Translations under genes and position numbers: made by a program
Part shown: positions 1-11,186 of the stretch, piece after piece
Layout: every line of letters begins with the position of its first letter
Numbering within the stretch: position 1 is the first letter of the stretch
NCBI GenBank assembly: GCA_963921825.1
Contig: OY997589.1
Coordinates: 21,597,735 to 21,661,734, forward strand
Origin: Erodium maritimum
Taxonomy: Eukaryota; Streptophyta; Magnoliopsida; Geraniales; Geraniaceae
Direction: 5' to 3'
DNA: 64,000 nt
Notes under the pieces: model-generated
Told to the model about the DNA's origin: nothing
What the model saw: only the letters and a program-made list of their open reading frames with translations
Databases searched by the model: none

Positions 1-2705
1 CCGACACAACGATCACGACCTCTTCCAAGGACTCAAAAGACCACCATGCAACACCCAAGATCACAAAGGATCGCACACCAAACAAGATCACAAAGGATCG
101 CACACCAAACAAGATCACAAAGGATCGCATACCAGCTGCTCAGTAACCAATCTCTGTCTCTCTCGCCCTTTCCGATCCCAGTCGGGCCAGGCGGTCGACC
201 TGTCAGTAACCATATCTATGTATCTCGCCCTTTCCGATCCCAGTCGGTCCAGGCGGTCGACCTGTCTCAGTAACCTCTCTGTCCCTCGCCCTTTCCGATC
301 TCAGTCGGGCCAGGCGGTCGACCTGTCTCAAACTCGGACCAGGCCAGCCAAAGAATGCTTGCAACCTGTGATACTCAAATTGTGTCAGGCCAGCCAAAGA
401 ATGCTTGCAACCTGTTGATACTCAAACTGTGTTAGGCCAGCCAAAGAATGCTTGCAACCCGTTGATACTCAAACTTGGTCAGGCCAGCCAAAGAATGCTT
501 GGAACCTACCGGGATCCGCAACCACAATCACAAGCACAATCACAATCACAATCACAATCACAATCACAAGCAAGTTCGACAACCAGTAACAACACAGGTT
601 CAACACTCACATGCACTCATGGCCATCAAGACACCAATAGTAAAACTCGGACTCAACAGCCCCACTGGCACTCACGGCCTCCCAAGACATACCAACAGTA
701 AAACTCGGACTCAACAGCCCCACAGGCACTCACGGCCTCCCAAGACACACCAACAGTAAAACACGGGCTCAACAACCCCACGGGAACTCATGGCCACCCA
801 AAACACCAAAGGTAAAGACACGGGTTCAACAACCCCACGGGCACTCATGGCCACCCAAAACTCAACAATAATACACGCTCGCAACTTACCGAGACTCTAA
901 CTCGTAAGCCAGCCAAAGAATGCTCGCCACCCCCCGAGACTTTAACTCGGTCAGGACAGCCAAAGACACCAACCTTAGTACACGGGCTCTCATGGCCACC
1001 CAAGACACAACAGTGACACACGGGCTCTCATGGCCACCCAAACTCAACAATAATACACGCTCGCAACTTACCGAGACTCTAACTCGTAAGCCAACAAAAG
1101 AATGCTCGCAACCTCCCGAGACTCTAACTCGGTCAGGCCAGCCAAAACCCCAACAGTCAAGTACATGCTCTCATGGCCACCCAAAACACAAATAATAACA
1201 CGGGCTCTCATGGCCACCCAAGACTCAACAATAAAGCACGGGCTCTCAAGGCCACCCAAGACTCAACAATAACAATCAACCTCCGGCTTAACCAAAGCCT
1301 CCAACAGTCCTAATATCAACAGTTCCTCAATCAACCTCCGGGCATGGTCATATGCCTCCAGTACTCCTAATATCGATAAGTTCACAAACAACCTCCGGGC
1401 ATGGTCATATGCCTCCATTAATTCTAATCACGCTAAGTTCTCTGCTCCTACGACACTACTAAGTGTCACATGCATTTCCAATACTCACTACGTTCCCGTA
1501 TCATGCTTTTCTAATATTTAAATACACCTACTCAACCCACGACACCCCGGTGTCACATGCAATTCTACTGTTAACTTTCCCCAGTCAGGGCCGAGATCCG
1601 GCTACTTTTCCGTACCTCATGCGTGTTCTCCCAAAAGCCAACCAACGAGCTCCGGTGATGATCTCAGTCACTCACCCAGCTTTCCCTTGCCTCGGTCCGT
1701 GGCACGATCTAAAAGAACACAAATTTAGGGCACTTAACAACCCGCAGGAATAAACTGAAAATCATTAAACTCGATGCCCAAACTTAACCTCGACAATGTC
1801 GATCACTCCCAAACTTCCCACTTACTCGACATTGACGATTAGGGACCCGTCAAGGCCCGATTCGCCCGACATGGCGAATCTGCCCGGGTTTTGTAAATGC
1901 CCTTCCGGGGCTCCAAAAATTCCCGTTTTCGTTTGTACGGTCTTAGAACAATTCAAGGGTCCCAATGTACTTGCCCGAATCGAATTCTGACTCCCGATTC
2001 AATTAAATGACGTTTAAAGTTTCTAAACCCGATAAATTACAACTTCTCCAATTTAATTCCAATTTTCGATTAGGTTAAGGATAAATGGTCCGGGGAACGT
2101 TTTAAACCACCCGAACGATAAAACCCAAGCACCCGAGCACGTGGGCCCCACCTGACCCACTTGGCCGTGGGCCCTAGGGCTCAAAGTGGGGCTCGGCCAC
2201 CATGGTGGTGGCTGGTCCCAGCTCCGGCCAGCCACCCATGGCTGGCCGGCCACCACCCACGATGGTCGGAGCTCCTCCCGAGCCTCTGGTCACCGGAAAA
2301 CGTGCCTCTTCGCCTCCAAACACCTCCAAAACGTCTCCAACAATACCCCCAACCTCAATACACCCTAAACTAATAGTTTTACACAAACCCTAACATTTGA
2401 AAATTACCAAAACAACGATCGGTTTAGTACAAACCGTAGAGGAAGACGAGGGGACGATGCTTGCTCCGTGTCTTGAGACGATCCAAGGGCTCAATCTCTC
2501 CCAACCCTAACTTCTTTCTCCTTCTCTCTTCTTCTTCTTCTTCTTCTTCTTCTTCTTCTTCTTCTTCTTCTTCTTCTTCTTCTTCTTCTTCTTCTTCTTC
2601 TTCTTCTTCTTCTTCTTCTTCTTCTTCTTCTTCTTCTTCTTCTTCTTCTTCTTCTTCTTCTTCTTCTAAAAAAACTAACTCTATTTTTGTATTTTCTTTT
2701 TTTTT
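1..2705 (-). mobile_element. Partial large LTR (Ty3/gypsy-type), minus orientation, cut by window start
   Basis: The sequence is collinear with the complete solo LTR at 58915-61940: the 'accaaacaagatcacaaagg' block, the 'gggctctcatggccaccc' minisatellite, the 'cctccgggcatggtcat' block, the 'gacactactaagtgtcac' palindrome and the 'gcgaatctgcccggg' block all occur in the same order. By comparison with the gypsy element at 30764-39892, whose LTR also ends in GGGGCGTGACA before the primer site, the family is transcribed on the minus strand here. The LTR start (U3 end) is missing: homology stops at the junction with an opposite-facing copy at 2706. The other end lies outside the window. Confidence 0.8.
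2527..2667. repeat. (CTT)n microsatellite, about 47 units
   Basis: An uninterrupted CTT/TTC trinucleotide run of about 141 bp sits where the related LTR copies near 28620 and 61310 have only short CT-rich sequence. It is therefore an expansion inside the LTR. It creates artificial poly-Ser, poly-Leu and poly-Arg reading frames. Confidence 0.97.
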
Positions 2706-2904
2706 TGTAAAACCCGCTTCGTTTCATTAGGGTTTTAATTCGCAAACCGAAAACCTTAAGGTAGTTTTTTTTAAAAAAAACAAGTGCAAAAAAAAAAATG
2801 AAAGGAGCAGGTCTGGACCAGGCCAGGCGCGCAGGCCCAACCCAGCCCAGCCACTCTCGGCCCGGTTGTCCCCTGAGGCCCAAAAAGGCCGGCCCAAGTC
2901 CCAC

Positions 2905-2940
2905 CTATATAAGGTGGCATTAGGGTTTTGAAACCCTAAT
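2905..2940 (+). promoter_or_regulatory. LTR promoter: TATA box followed by palindromic telo-box pair
   Basis: CTATATAAG at 2905-2913 is embedded in the palindrome CCACCTATATAAGGTGG. It is followed at 2919-2940 by ATTAGGGTTTTGAAACCCTAAT, an inverted pair of AAACCCTAA telo-box motifs. The related solo LTR carries the equivalent TATAAAA (10984-10990, minus strand) and a similar palindrome at 10952-10980. The conserved position about 200 bp inside the LTR supports a U3 core promoter; activity is inferred. Confidence 0.6.
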
Positions 2941-4470
2941 ACCCACTCCCCTTCTTCGATCCACGCCGCCCCCACTCCTCTCCCGACCTCCTTCTTCTTC
3001 GTCCACGCCGTCGCCGGCCACACCATCGGCCTCCCTCCACCGGCCGTCCCTCTCTGTCCTCACCCAGTCCCGAACCCGACCTCACCCTCCGTGTTCCTCC
3101 TCCACGCCGCCGCCCTCCCACGACCACGCCGCCGGCCAGGATCTCTCCCTCACCGTCCGCTCCTTCTCCTCCGTCCGATTCTCCGACCACCGCCGCCCCC
3201 GTCTCCTTTCCCCGCTCCGTCCTGCCACACCGAGCCCCTCCTCCTCCCAGCCGCCCTCTTCTCCGCCCCTCACGCCGCCGCCGTCCAGATCCACCTCCGT
3301 CCCTCTCGATTTCGGCCGTCCCCGACCATCCCGTCTCCCATCTCCTCGTCGCCGTCCGCACGGACGGCAAGCTCAGCCGAGCCACCACCACCGCCCTCTC
3401 CCTCGTCCCGAGCCTCCATCACCGGTTCTCTCTCCGGCCGAGTCTCAGCGTCGCCGTTCAGATCCGGACACGAGCAGCCGTCCACCGCCGCCGTGCACCG
3501 CCGCCGTGCACCGCCCTTCCCTCCACGTGAGGTTCGTGCCTGGGGGTTTAGTCGCCGGCGACGTATTCGCCGGCGGCCGGTTCTTTTTTCGTACCGTCGT
3601 CCCTTTTATTTTGTTTCAGCTGGATCGGTGTTTGGTTGGAAACGTTGAATTGTATTGTAATTTCGGTAAAGAAGATAAAACGACTTTTGGAATAAAAATT
3701 CGATGTTTGCTTCTCAGACCAAAATGGTTAGATCTGAACTGGTTGGGAACGAATAAATTGAAATTGAAAAGAAAGAACCCTAAAACAAAAAAATCAGTTT
3801 TGTTTAAAAGGGATTTAAATTGGAAAATGTTTTAAAATAAAAGAGAATTAAAATCAAATTGGGTTTTAAAAACGGTTTTAAATCGAGGAGTTGAGAATCA
3901 GATTTGTTAGGAAATAAACTTAATCGTCGGAAACAAAACTTGAGTTTTAGAAAATCGATTTAAGGGAACAATCAGATTTGATTTAAAATGGATCTTGGTC
4001 CGTTGAGCGTGGAACGAATAATCGGGCTGTTAAAATGGACTGCAATTCGGGTTTAAAAGGGAACAAAAGCAAACCGTTGAATCGGACCTCGGGACTCGTG
4101 CATTGGGACTGTGCCTCGCATGCACCGGTTTCGGTGCTCGGGTACTCCACCCGATTCACCGTGACCCCGCTTTTATCCCGCTCGAGTTTAAGGGACTACT
4201 GTCGGTTTTTAAAATGGTTTAATTGCGACCTTTAGATTAACCTGGGAACCGCCTCTAATTTATGGCTTTCTTGTTATCCTTAGCGTCTGGCTTCGATCGA
4301 AGTGAAGCCCGGAGGTAGCGAGCCAGAACGTCAGCAGCTAGGAAGCGTAGCGGTTGCTCTTCAGTTGAGGTAGGGAAAAGTAGCCGGATCTCGGCCCTGA
4401 CTGGGGAAAGTTAACAGTAGAATTGCATGTGACACTGGGGTGTCGTGGGTTGAATAGGTTTATTTAAATA

Positions 4471-4602
4471 TTAGAAAAGCATGCTACGGGAACTTGGTAA
4501 TTATTAGAAAAGCATGCTACGGGAACTTGGTAATTATTAGAAAAGCATGATACGGAATCGTAGCAATTATTAGAAAAGCGTGATACGGGATTTTAGCGTT
4601 TA
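4471..4602. repeat. 33-bp direct repeat, 4 copies
   Basis: TTAGAAAAGC recurs at 4471, 4504, 4537 and 4570, a 33-bp period covering 'gcatgctacgggaacttgg'. The repeat is internal to the LTR at 2706-5997. The solo LTR at 7786-11186 has fewer copies, so this is local expansion. Confidence 0.85.
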
Positions 4603-5997
4603 AGAGAAAAGCATGTGACACTTAGTAGTGTCGTAGGAACAGAGAACTTAGCGATAATCGTTTTACTGGAGGCATATGACCATGCCCGAAGGTTGATTGT
4701 GAACTTATCGATATTAGGAGTACTGGAGGCATATGACCATGCCCGGAGGTTGATTGTGAAACTGTTGATATTAGGACTGTTGGAGGCTTGGGTTAAGCAG
4801 GAGGTTGATTGTTTATTTTGGCGTCTTGGGTGGCCTTGAGAGCCCGTGCATTATTATGGTTGAGTCTTGGGTGGCCTTGAGAGCCCGTGTATTATTATTG
4901 TTGAGTCTTGGGTGGCCATGAGAGCCCGTGTTGTTAATCGTGTTTGGGTGGCCATGAGAGCCCGTACTTTACTGTTGGTGTTTTAGCTGGCTTACGAGTT
5001 AGAGTCTCGGTAAGTTGCAAGCATGTTTTATTGTTGAGTTTTGGGTGGCCATGAGTGCCCGTGGGGTTGTTGAACCCGTGTCTTTACCTTTGGTGTTTTG
5101 GGTGGCCTTGAGAGCCCGTGTACTAAGGTTGGTGTCTTTGGCTGGCCTGACCGAGTTAGAGTCTCGGGGGGTTGCAAGCTCTCTTTAGCTGGCTTACGAG
5201 TTAGAGTCTCGGTAAGTTGCAAGCGTGTGTTATGGTTGGTGTCTTGGGAGGTCGTGAGTGCCTGTGGGGCTGTTGAGTCCGTGTCTTACTGTCGGTGTGT
5301 CTTGGGAGGCCGTGAGTGCCTGTGGGGCTGTTGAGTCCGAGTTTTACGGTTGGTGTCTTGGTGGCCATGAGTGCCTGTGAGTGTTGAACCTGTGTCGTTA
5401 CTGGTTGTTGATTTTGCTTGTGATTGTGTTTGTGATTGTGGTTACCGGAGGTTGGGGGCCCGCTTCCTGAAACGGGGGTCCACGAGCACACGCGTCTGCA
5501 TGTTCAGACGGGGTAGGGGGCCTGCCCGCCAATAAAGGGGTCCTGGCCGCGCGTGTGTGGTTTGGGTTTGTGAGCATACCTTGGTTGGCTTATGGGTTAG
5601 AGTCCCAGTAAGTTGCAGCATTTTCCGGCTGGCTTATGGGTTAGAGTCCCAGTAAGTTGCAGCATTTTCCGGCTGGCTTATGGGTTAGAGTCCCGGTAAG
5701 TTGCAACATTCTTGGGTTGGCCTGACCGGGTTAGAGTCCCGGGAGGGCGTTCTTGGCAGCTGGTTTGCGATTCTTTGTGATCTTGTTTTGGTGTGCGATC
5801 CTTTGTGATCTTGGTTGGTGTGTGATCCCTTATGATGCTGTTTGGTGTTGCGTACTTTCTTTTGAGTCCTTGGAAGAGGTCGTCAATCGTTGGGTCAGGT
5901 CTACTTTACGTGTCAGAGTGTTGAGTCGTTCGAGGAAGGTCATCGTGGGTGTTTGTTCAGTCAGAGTGCTTGGGTTGGGGATGGTTTCCCCGGTTTC

Positions 5998-6938
5998 AAC
6001 CCAAACCAGAACCAACCCGCCGCCAAAGACGAGACGCCTCCTTCTCCGTCCCAACCGCGACAACGGCTTAGCGGAGCAGCGAAACCACCAGACCACCGCC
6101 CCACCAGAGCAGTCAACGGAGGAAGGGTAGATCTGACCGTGCTGCAAAGAGGATACTCCCCACCGTCCTTCTTTCCCTCAACCCACCACCAGGGAGGCCG
6201 ACCGGACTCTGAAGAAGGCGACCGGAACTGCAGACGAGAGACGGATCTGTAGGAGTCTGGGAGTTGGAACGAGAAGCTTGAGGAGGAGGCAAGTTAGAGA
6301 GCTTCGTACTCTCTCTCTTTTGCTTCTTGAAAAATGGTGATAGTTAACAGGAGTTATGTGTCATTTTCCCTAAAATCTACGACAATCTTAGACATATTCC
6401 AAAACTCAACATCAATAGCTCATATTATGCTATGTTTTGTCATGATTAATACAAGTTCTTTATTGTCTGTTTAAAAACTTCATATATTCGGTTTACGCCA
6501 AATGGGAAATAACAACATCAACTCGCGCCAATCGATAGTTCATGATAGGTTGACATTTCTGATTCCTACCAAAAGTCAAATCATTCACATATATTACAAA
6601 ATATTAGAAATTTGAAGGCTTAGAACATAATACAGTTAACGTAAACCATGTGGCTTAGTAAAATATAACCTTTAATATTCCTTAACTAAATGATTAAGAT
6701 CGGTTAATATGAAATCGCGTGCTACATGGGACGTACATTTAAAGTAACTCTTTTTCTTTATATTCGTTTCCCATTGACATTGTTATGCTTGATGAGAAGA
6801 AACCAAATAAAAATCCTTTAACTTGTGAGAACTGATTTAAGTCATGTATTTTACAAATAAGTGGATAAATATAATTGAATGTTAACTTGTTAATTGTAAA
6901 AAAAATCGTTTTTATAAGTGGTACGAGCTTTTTAGTAA
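5998..6938. other. No recognised gene; GC-rich block then AT-rich sequence
   Basis: About 5998-6290 is GC-rich and pyrimidine-biased on the minus strand, like the 5' leader or ORF1 region of plant LINEs, but no domain is readable. From about 6330 to 6938 the sequence is AT-rich and featureless. This segment separates the truncated LTR from the LINE. Confidence 0.5.
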
Positions 6939-6953
6939 AATTATCATATTATT
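6939..6953. repeat. LINE target-site duplication, left copy
   Basis: AATTATCATATTATT here is repeated exactly at 15033-15047, bracketing the LINE. It is followed by a T run (the minus-strand poly-A tail), as expected for target-primed reverse transcription. Confidence 0.9.
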
Positions 6954-6979
6954 TTTTTTGAAACGTAGGTTGAATTTTA

Positions 6980-7785
6980 TTAATTGAACTTTTGTAAGAT
7001 AGACATAAATGTAGTCGGAATAGTTAATCCAGACCACGAGAGGACAGGCACAGAACGGGCTTCCCGAGCAAGCCAGTGGGCTGCACCGTTCGCTGACCTA
7101 GAAATGTACTCGAGTTTGACATCCTCGAGAGTAGTGAGCAGGGACCTGCAGTCGTCGACCAACCGTCCCAGTGGAGAAAAGACCTGGTGCGTGCCTTGAA
7201 TCAGATGTACCAGGTACTGGGCGTCACTCTGTATGATGACCCTGGACGAGTGAGAGGCGTGTATCCATTCCAGGGCCTTCCAAATCGCCATCGCCTCCGA
7301 GTATTCGGGGTTGAGTACCCGCTTCCATATCCATTCTGTGCTTCCCGGACCCCTCCCGTGTCTGTACGGCAGATCCAACCCCACCCAAATTGTCCTGCGG
7401 CCGCAAAGGTCGCCCCGTCAACATTGATCAAGAGCCATCCAGGGGGGAGGAGGTTTCCATTTAGTCTGTGTGGATCGGGGAATAACGACCGGCTTCCGGA
7501 GGCCCAATTGTGCTTCCAACCAACTATGCTGGTTACTGAGAACCGTGGCAACCAATTCTTGTGGGGTGGAGGTCACCTGGTCCCAGACCATAGCGTTCCT
7601 CGCTTTCCATATCTCCCAGAGCACGAGGCAGGCTTTACTCCGGGTCATAGCCTCCGGTATCAGGAAGAGGGCCGAGAGCCAATCAGTTAAAGAGGACGAT
7701 GAAGCATCAGGAACAGGTAGGCCCGCTGCATCCCAAATCGACTTCGCAAACGGACAGGACAGCAGAAGATGGTCCGTAGTTTCCG
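6980..7785 (-). pseudogene. LINE RNase H domain and end of RT zinc-binding domain
   Basis: Reading from 7785 downward, the frame begins with the end of a zf-RVT domain (TTDHLLLSCPFAKSIWDAAG), continues through a linker (KACLVLWEIWKARNAMVW), then an RNase H-like domain starting WLLINVDGATF. A frameshift near 7385 moves the rest to another frame (EAMAIWKALEWIHA, VIIQSDAQYLVHLI, EYISRSANGAAHWLAREA). Those blocks carry the acidic residues of the plant RVT_3/RNase H family. It ends 27 bp before the poly-A and TSD. Confidence 0.88.
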
Positions 7786-10700
7786 TGTCACGCCCCAATT
7801 TCAGTAAACCGAACTCGGGGCGCGAACATTTAAAATAATAAACATTTTGAAGCCTTTTTACATCAATCACTTTAAAGACACCAATTGTTCAACAAAATAA
7901 TAATTACAACTTAAAACACGTCCCAACAAGTGGACAAAAGTATGGTATCTGTCTCTAGACTCAATTTAACCCAGAATCCTGCTTCTAGCTCTTCAAGCTT
8001 CAGAAGCTCACCTAGTCCAGCCTGCGAACGGTACCTATAGGAAAAGCAGCTAGGGGTGAGCGTTCGCTCACCACCACGGATAACAGACTGACTACGACAT
8101 AATTAGCAGACAATGCCGGTAACACCAATAACGAAGTCAACACCGGGGAACACTGGCCCCAACCCAAGTACTCTGACTGAACATACACCCACTATTACCT
8201 TCCTTGACCAACTCAACACTCTGACACGTAAAGTAGACCCGACACGACGATCACGACCTCTTCCAAGGACTCAAAGAAAACGACGCAATACCAAACAAGA
8301 TCACAAAGGATCGCACTCCAAACAAGATCACAAAGGATGGCAAACCAGCTGCCAAGAACGCTCACACCCTCCCGAGACTCTAACTCGGTCAGGCCAACCC
8401 AAGAATGCTTGCAACTTACCGAGACTCTAACTCGTAAGCCAGCCGGAAAATGCTTGCAACTTACCGAGACTCTAACTCGTAAGCCAGCCAAAGAATGCTT
8501 GCAACTTACCGAGACTCTAACTCGTAAGCCATCCAAAGTATGCTCACAAACCCAAACCACACACGCGCGGCCAGGACCCCTTTATTGGCGGGCGGGCCCC
8601 CTACCCCGTCTGAACATGCAGACGCGTGTGCTCGTGGACCCCCGTTTCATGAAGCGGGCCCCCAACCTCAGGTAACCACAAACACAATCACAATCAAGTT
8701 CAACAACCAGTAACAACACAGGTTCAACACTCACAGGCACTCATGGCCACCAAGACACCAACAGTAAAACTCGGACTCAACAGCCCCACAGGCACTCACG
8801 GCCTCCCACGACACCCCAACAGTAAAACACGGACTCAAAAGCCCCACAGGCACTCACGGCCTCCCAAGATACACCAACAGTAACTCACGGGCTCAACAAC
8901 CCCACGGGCACTCACGGCCACTCAAACCACCAACGATAAAGACACGGGTTCACAACCCCACGGGCACTCATGGCCACCCAAAACACCAAAGGTAAAGACA
9001 CGGGTTCAACGACCCCACATGCACTCATGGCCACCAAAAACTCAACAATAATACACGGGCTCTCATGGCCACCCAAGACACAACAGTAATACACGGGCTC
9101 TCATGGCCACCCAGACTCAACAATAAAACACGGGCTCTCAAGGCCACCCAGACTCAACAATAAAACACGGGCTCTCAAGGCCACCCAGACTCAACAATAA
9201 AACACGGGCTCTCAAGGCCACCCAAGATACCGACAGTAATCAATCAACCTCCGGCTTAACCAAAGCCTCCAACAGTCCTAATATCAACAGTTCACAATCA
9301 ACCTCCGGGCATGGTCATATGCCTCCAGTACTCCTAATATCGATAAGTTCACAAACAACCTCCGGGCATGGTCATATGCCTCCAGTAATTCTAGTATCGC
9401 TAAGTTCACTGCTCCTACGACACTACTAAGTGTCACATGCATTTCCAACATTCGCTACATTCCCGTATCATGCCTTTATAATATTCAATAACCTACTCAA
9501 CCCACGACACCCCGGTGTCACATGCAATTCGACTGTTAACTTTCCCTAGTCAGGGCCGAGATCCGGCTACTTTTCCCTACCTCAACCGAAGAACACCCGC
9601 TACGTTTCCTAGCTGCTGACGTTCTGGCTCGCTACCTCCGGGCTTCACTTCGATCGAAGCCGGGCGCTAAAGATAACACGAAAGCCATAATTAGAGGCGG
9701 TTCCCAGGTTAATTTAAAGGTCACGATTAATCCAGTTTAAAACCGACAGTTGTCCTTTAAACTCGAGCGGGATAAAAGAGGGGTCACGGCGAATCGGGTT
9801 TGAGTACCCGAGCACCGAAACCGGTGCATGTTTCCGAATCACGGTCCCAATGCACGAATCCCGAGGTCCGATTCAGCGGTCCGCTTTTGTTCCTTTCTAA
9901 GTCCGATTAACGTCCAGTTTAAACATACGGTTACCAAAAACTCAATCTAGTTTCGATCCTATAGTCTAAAAAAAAACCCTTTTGCTCGACTCTGGTTTCG
10001 TTTTCCTTTTCGATTAAAACCATTTTATTTCCAAAGCAGAATCTCGTTTTTAAACCCATTTTCCCTTAAACTCTGATAGATTAAACGATTTTGTTTTGGT
10101 TTGCTTCTGTTTCGATCCAAAACCAACGAACTCATAACCCTAACTGTTTCAAATTAAATTCCTTTTTATTTCAAATCTGATTCTGTTCCGATCTTTTGAG
10201 CCCAAAATGAATTTAGTTCAGTTTTTGAACAACCGTCCCCAAATCCCGTTTAACAAATTAGATTCAACGATTTGTTGTTTCAAAATCAACTCCAAACAAC
10301 CAGGTCCCAGTTTTGTTTCCACACGAACCGATTCAACAGAAGTTCGAAAACGGGAAATAAAGGTTCGGTTTTCGAACCGGCCGGCCGCCGGTGTGGGCGG
10401 CGTCGGCCGGGGCCTAACCGTAGAGAAAGGGACGGTGGCGTCGGCGAAAAACGACGGGACACGGCGGCTTCGTGCCCGTGTCAGATCTGGACGGACCCGA
10501 GGAGAAGGGAGGTCAAGGACGACGGCGGTTCGGGAGATCTGAGGAGGCGGAGGCTACGGCGCCGAGAGGGAGGCGGCGGAGGTGTGCACGGAGGAGGGGT
10601 TTACGACGGTCGTGGTCGGGAAAGAGACGGTGGCGGGAGCTCGGATCTGGTGAAGATCGACTCCATCGCCAGCGAACCCGAAACGCTCACGGGGAGGGAC

Positions 10701-11186
10701 GGCGAGCTCGGATCTGAGAGAGGGAGGGCTCTAGTGAGGGACGACCGACGAGCTTGACGGGACGGGGAGAAGAAGAGATGGGCGGCGGAGTTTCTGTCGC
10801 ACGGTGAGGAGAAGGGTAGAGGGAGCGAGGCTGAGTGTCGGAGAAGAGAGGCGAGAGGGAGACGGCGCACCAGAGAGGGGAGAGACGAGGGGTCGGGGAC
10901 GACACTGACGAAGGAGGAAGATGAAGATGGGGGAGCTCGAAGTGAGGCTACGAAAATTAGGGTTTCAATCCCTAATTTTCGACTTTTATACCCAAGCCCT
11001 CAACTGGCTTGGGCCTCTGGCATGGGTCGGGCCAGCCGGGATTGGGCCTCCGCGCTGGGCCTGGTCCGAGCCTGAACCTCTTTCATTTTTTTTTGACTTT
11101 TCCCTTTGACCCACTTGTTTACAAAAGCTTACCTCCAAGTTTCGAATTTCAGTTTACTATTCTTTTAAAACGAAGTGGGTTTTACA
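7786..11186 (-). mobile_element. Solo LTR (3.4 kb, Ty3/gypsy-type) inserted in the LINE
   Basis: The plus strand runs from TGTCACGCCCC to TTTTACA and is flanked by the exact 5-bp duplication TTCCG (7781-7785 and 11187-11191). Removing the insert and one TTCCG restores the LINE zinc-binding frame, which confirms the boundaries. No primer site, gag or pol is present, so this is a solo LTR left by LTR-LTR recombination. By comparison with the gypsy element at 30764-39892, transcription is on the minus strand. It contains a roughly 52-bp 'gagactctaactcgtaagcc' repeat (8340-8540) and the 'gggctctcatggccaccc' minisatellite (8700-9230). Confidence 0.95.
10952..10990 (-). promoter_or_regulatory. LTR TATA box and telo-box palindrome
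   Basis: The minus strand reads TATAAAA at 10990-10984, about 196 bp into the LTR, followed by the palindrome GAAAATTAGGGATTGAAACCC... at 10980-10952, which contains two inverted telo-box-like motifs. The layout matches that at 2905-2940. Confidence 0.55.

Larger units (their letters stand above)
2706..5997 (+). mobile_element. Large LTR (Ty3/gypsy-type), plus orientation, 3' end truncated
   Basis: It starts with TGTAAAACCCGCTTCG, the reverse complement of the terminus of the solo LTR at 7786-11186 (...CGAAGTGGGTTTTACA), and runs collinearly in reverse with that copy. A TATA box lies about 200 bp from the start. The core 'ggaggtagcgagccag' (about 4311) is shared with the gypsy LTR at about 32001. 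Homology stops near 5997, about 370 bp before the expected GGGGCGTGACA end, where unrelated sequence begins. No internal retrotransposon sequence follows. Confidence 0.8.

Noticed and set aside
2461..2904. Long poly-Ser/poly-Leu frames (plus) and poly-Arg frame (minus)
   Set aside because: They are produced by the (CTT)n microsatellite inside an LTR; no other protein feature.
3091..3648. 185-codon proline/arginine-rich frame as a gene
   Set aside because: It sits in the LTR just after the promoter and is GC-rich with an antisense frame equally open. Kept only as part of the LTR.
10207..10905. Several overlapping GC-rich frames on both strands as genes
   Set aside because: They are inside the solo LTR 7786-11186; being open in several frames points to composition, not coding.
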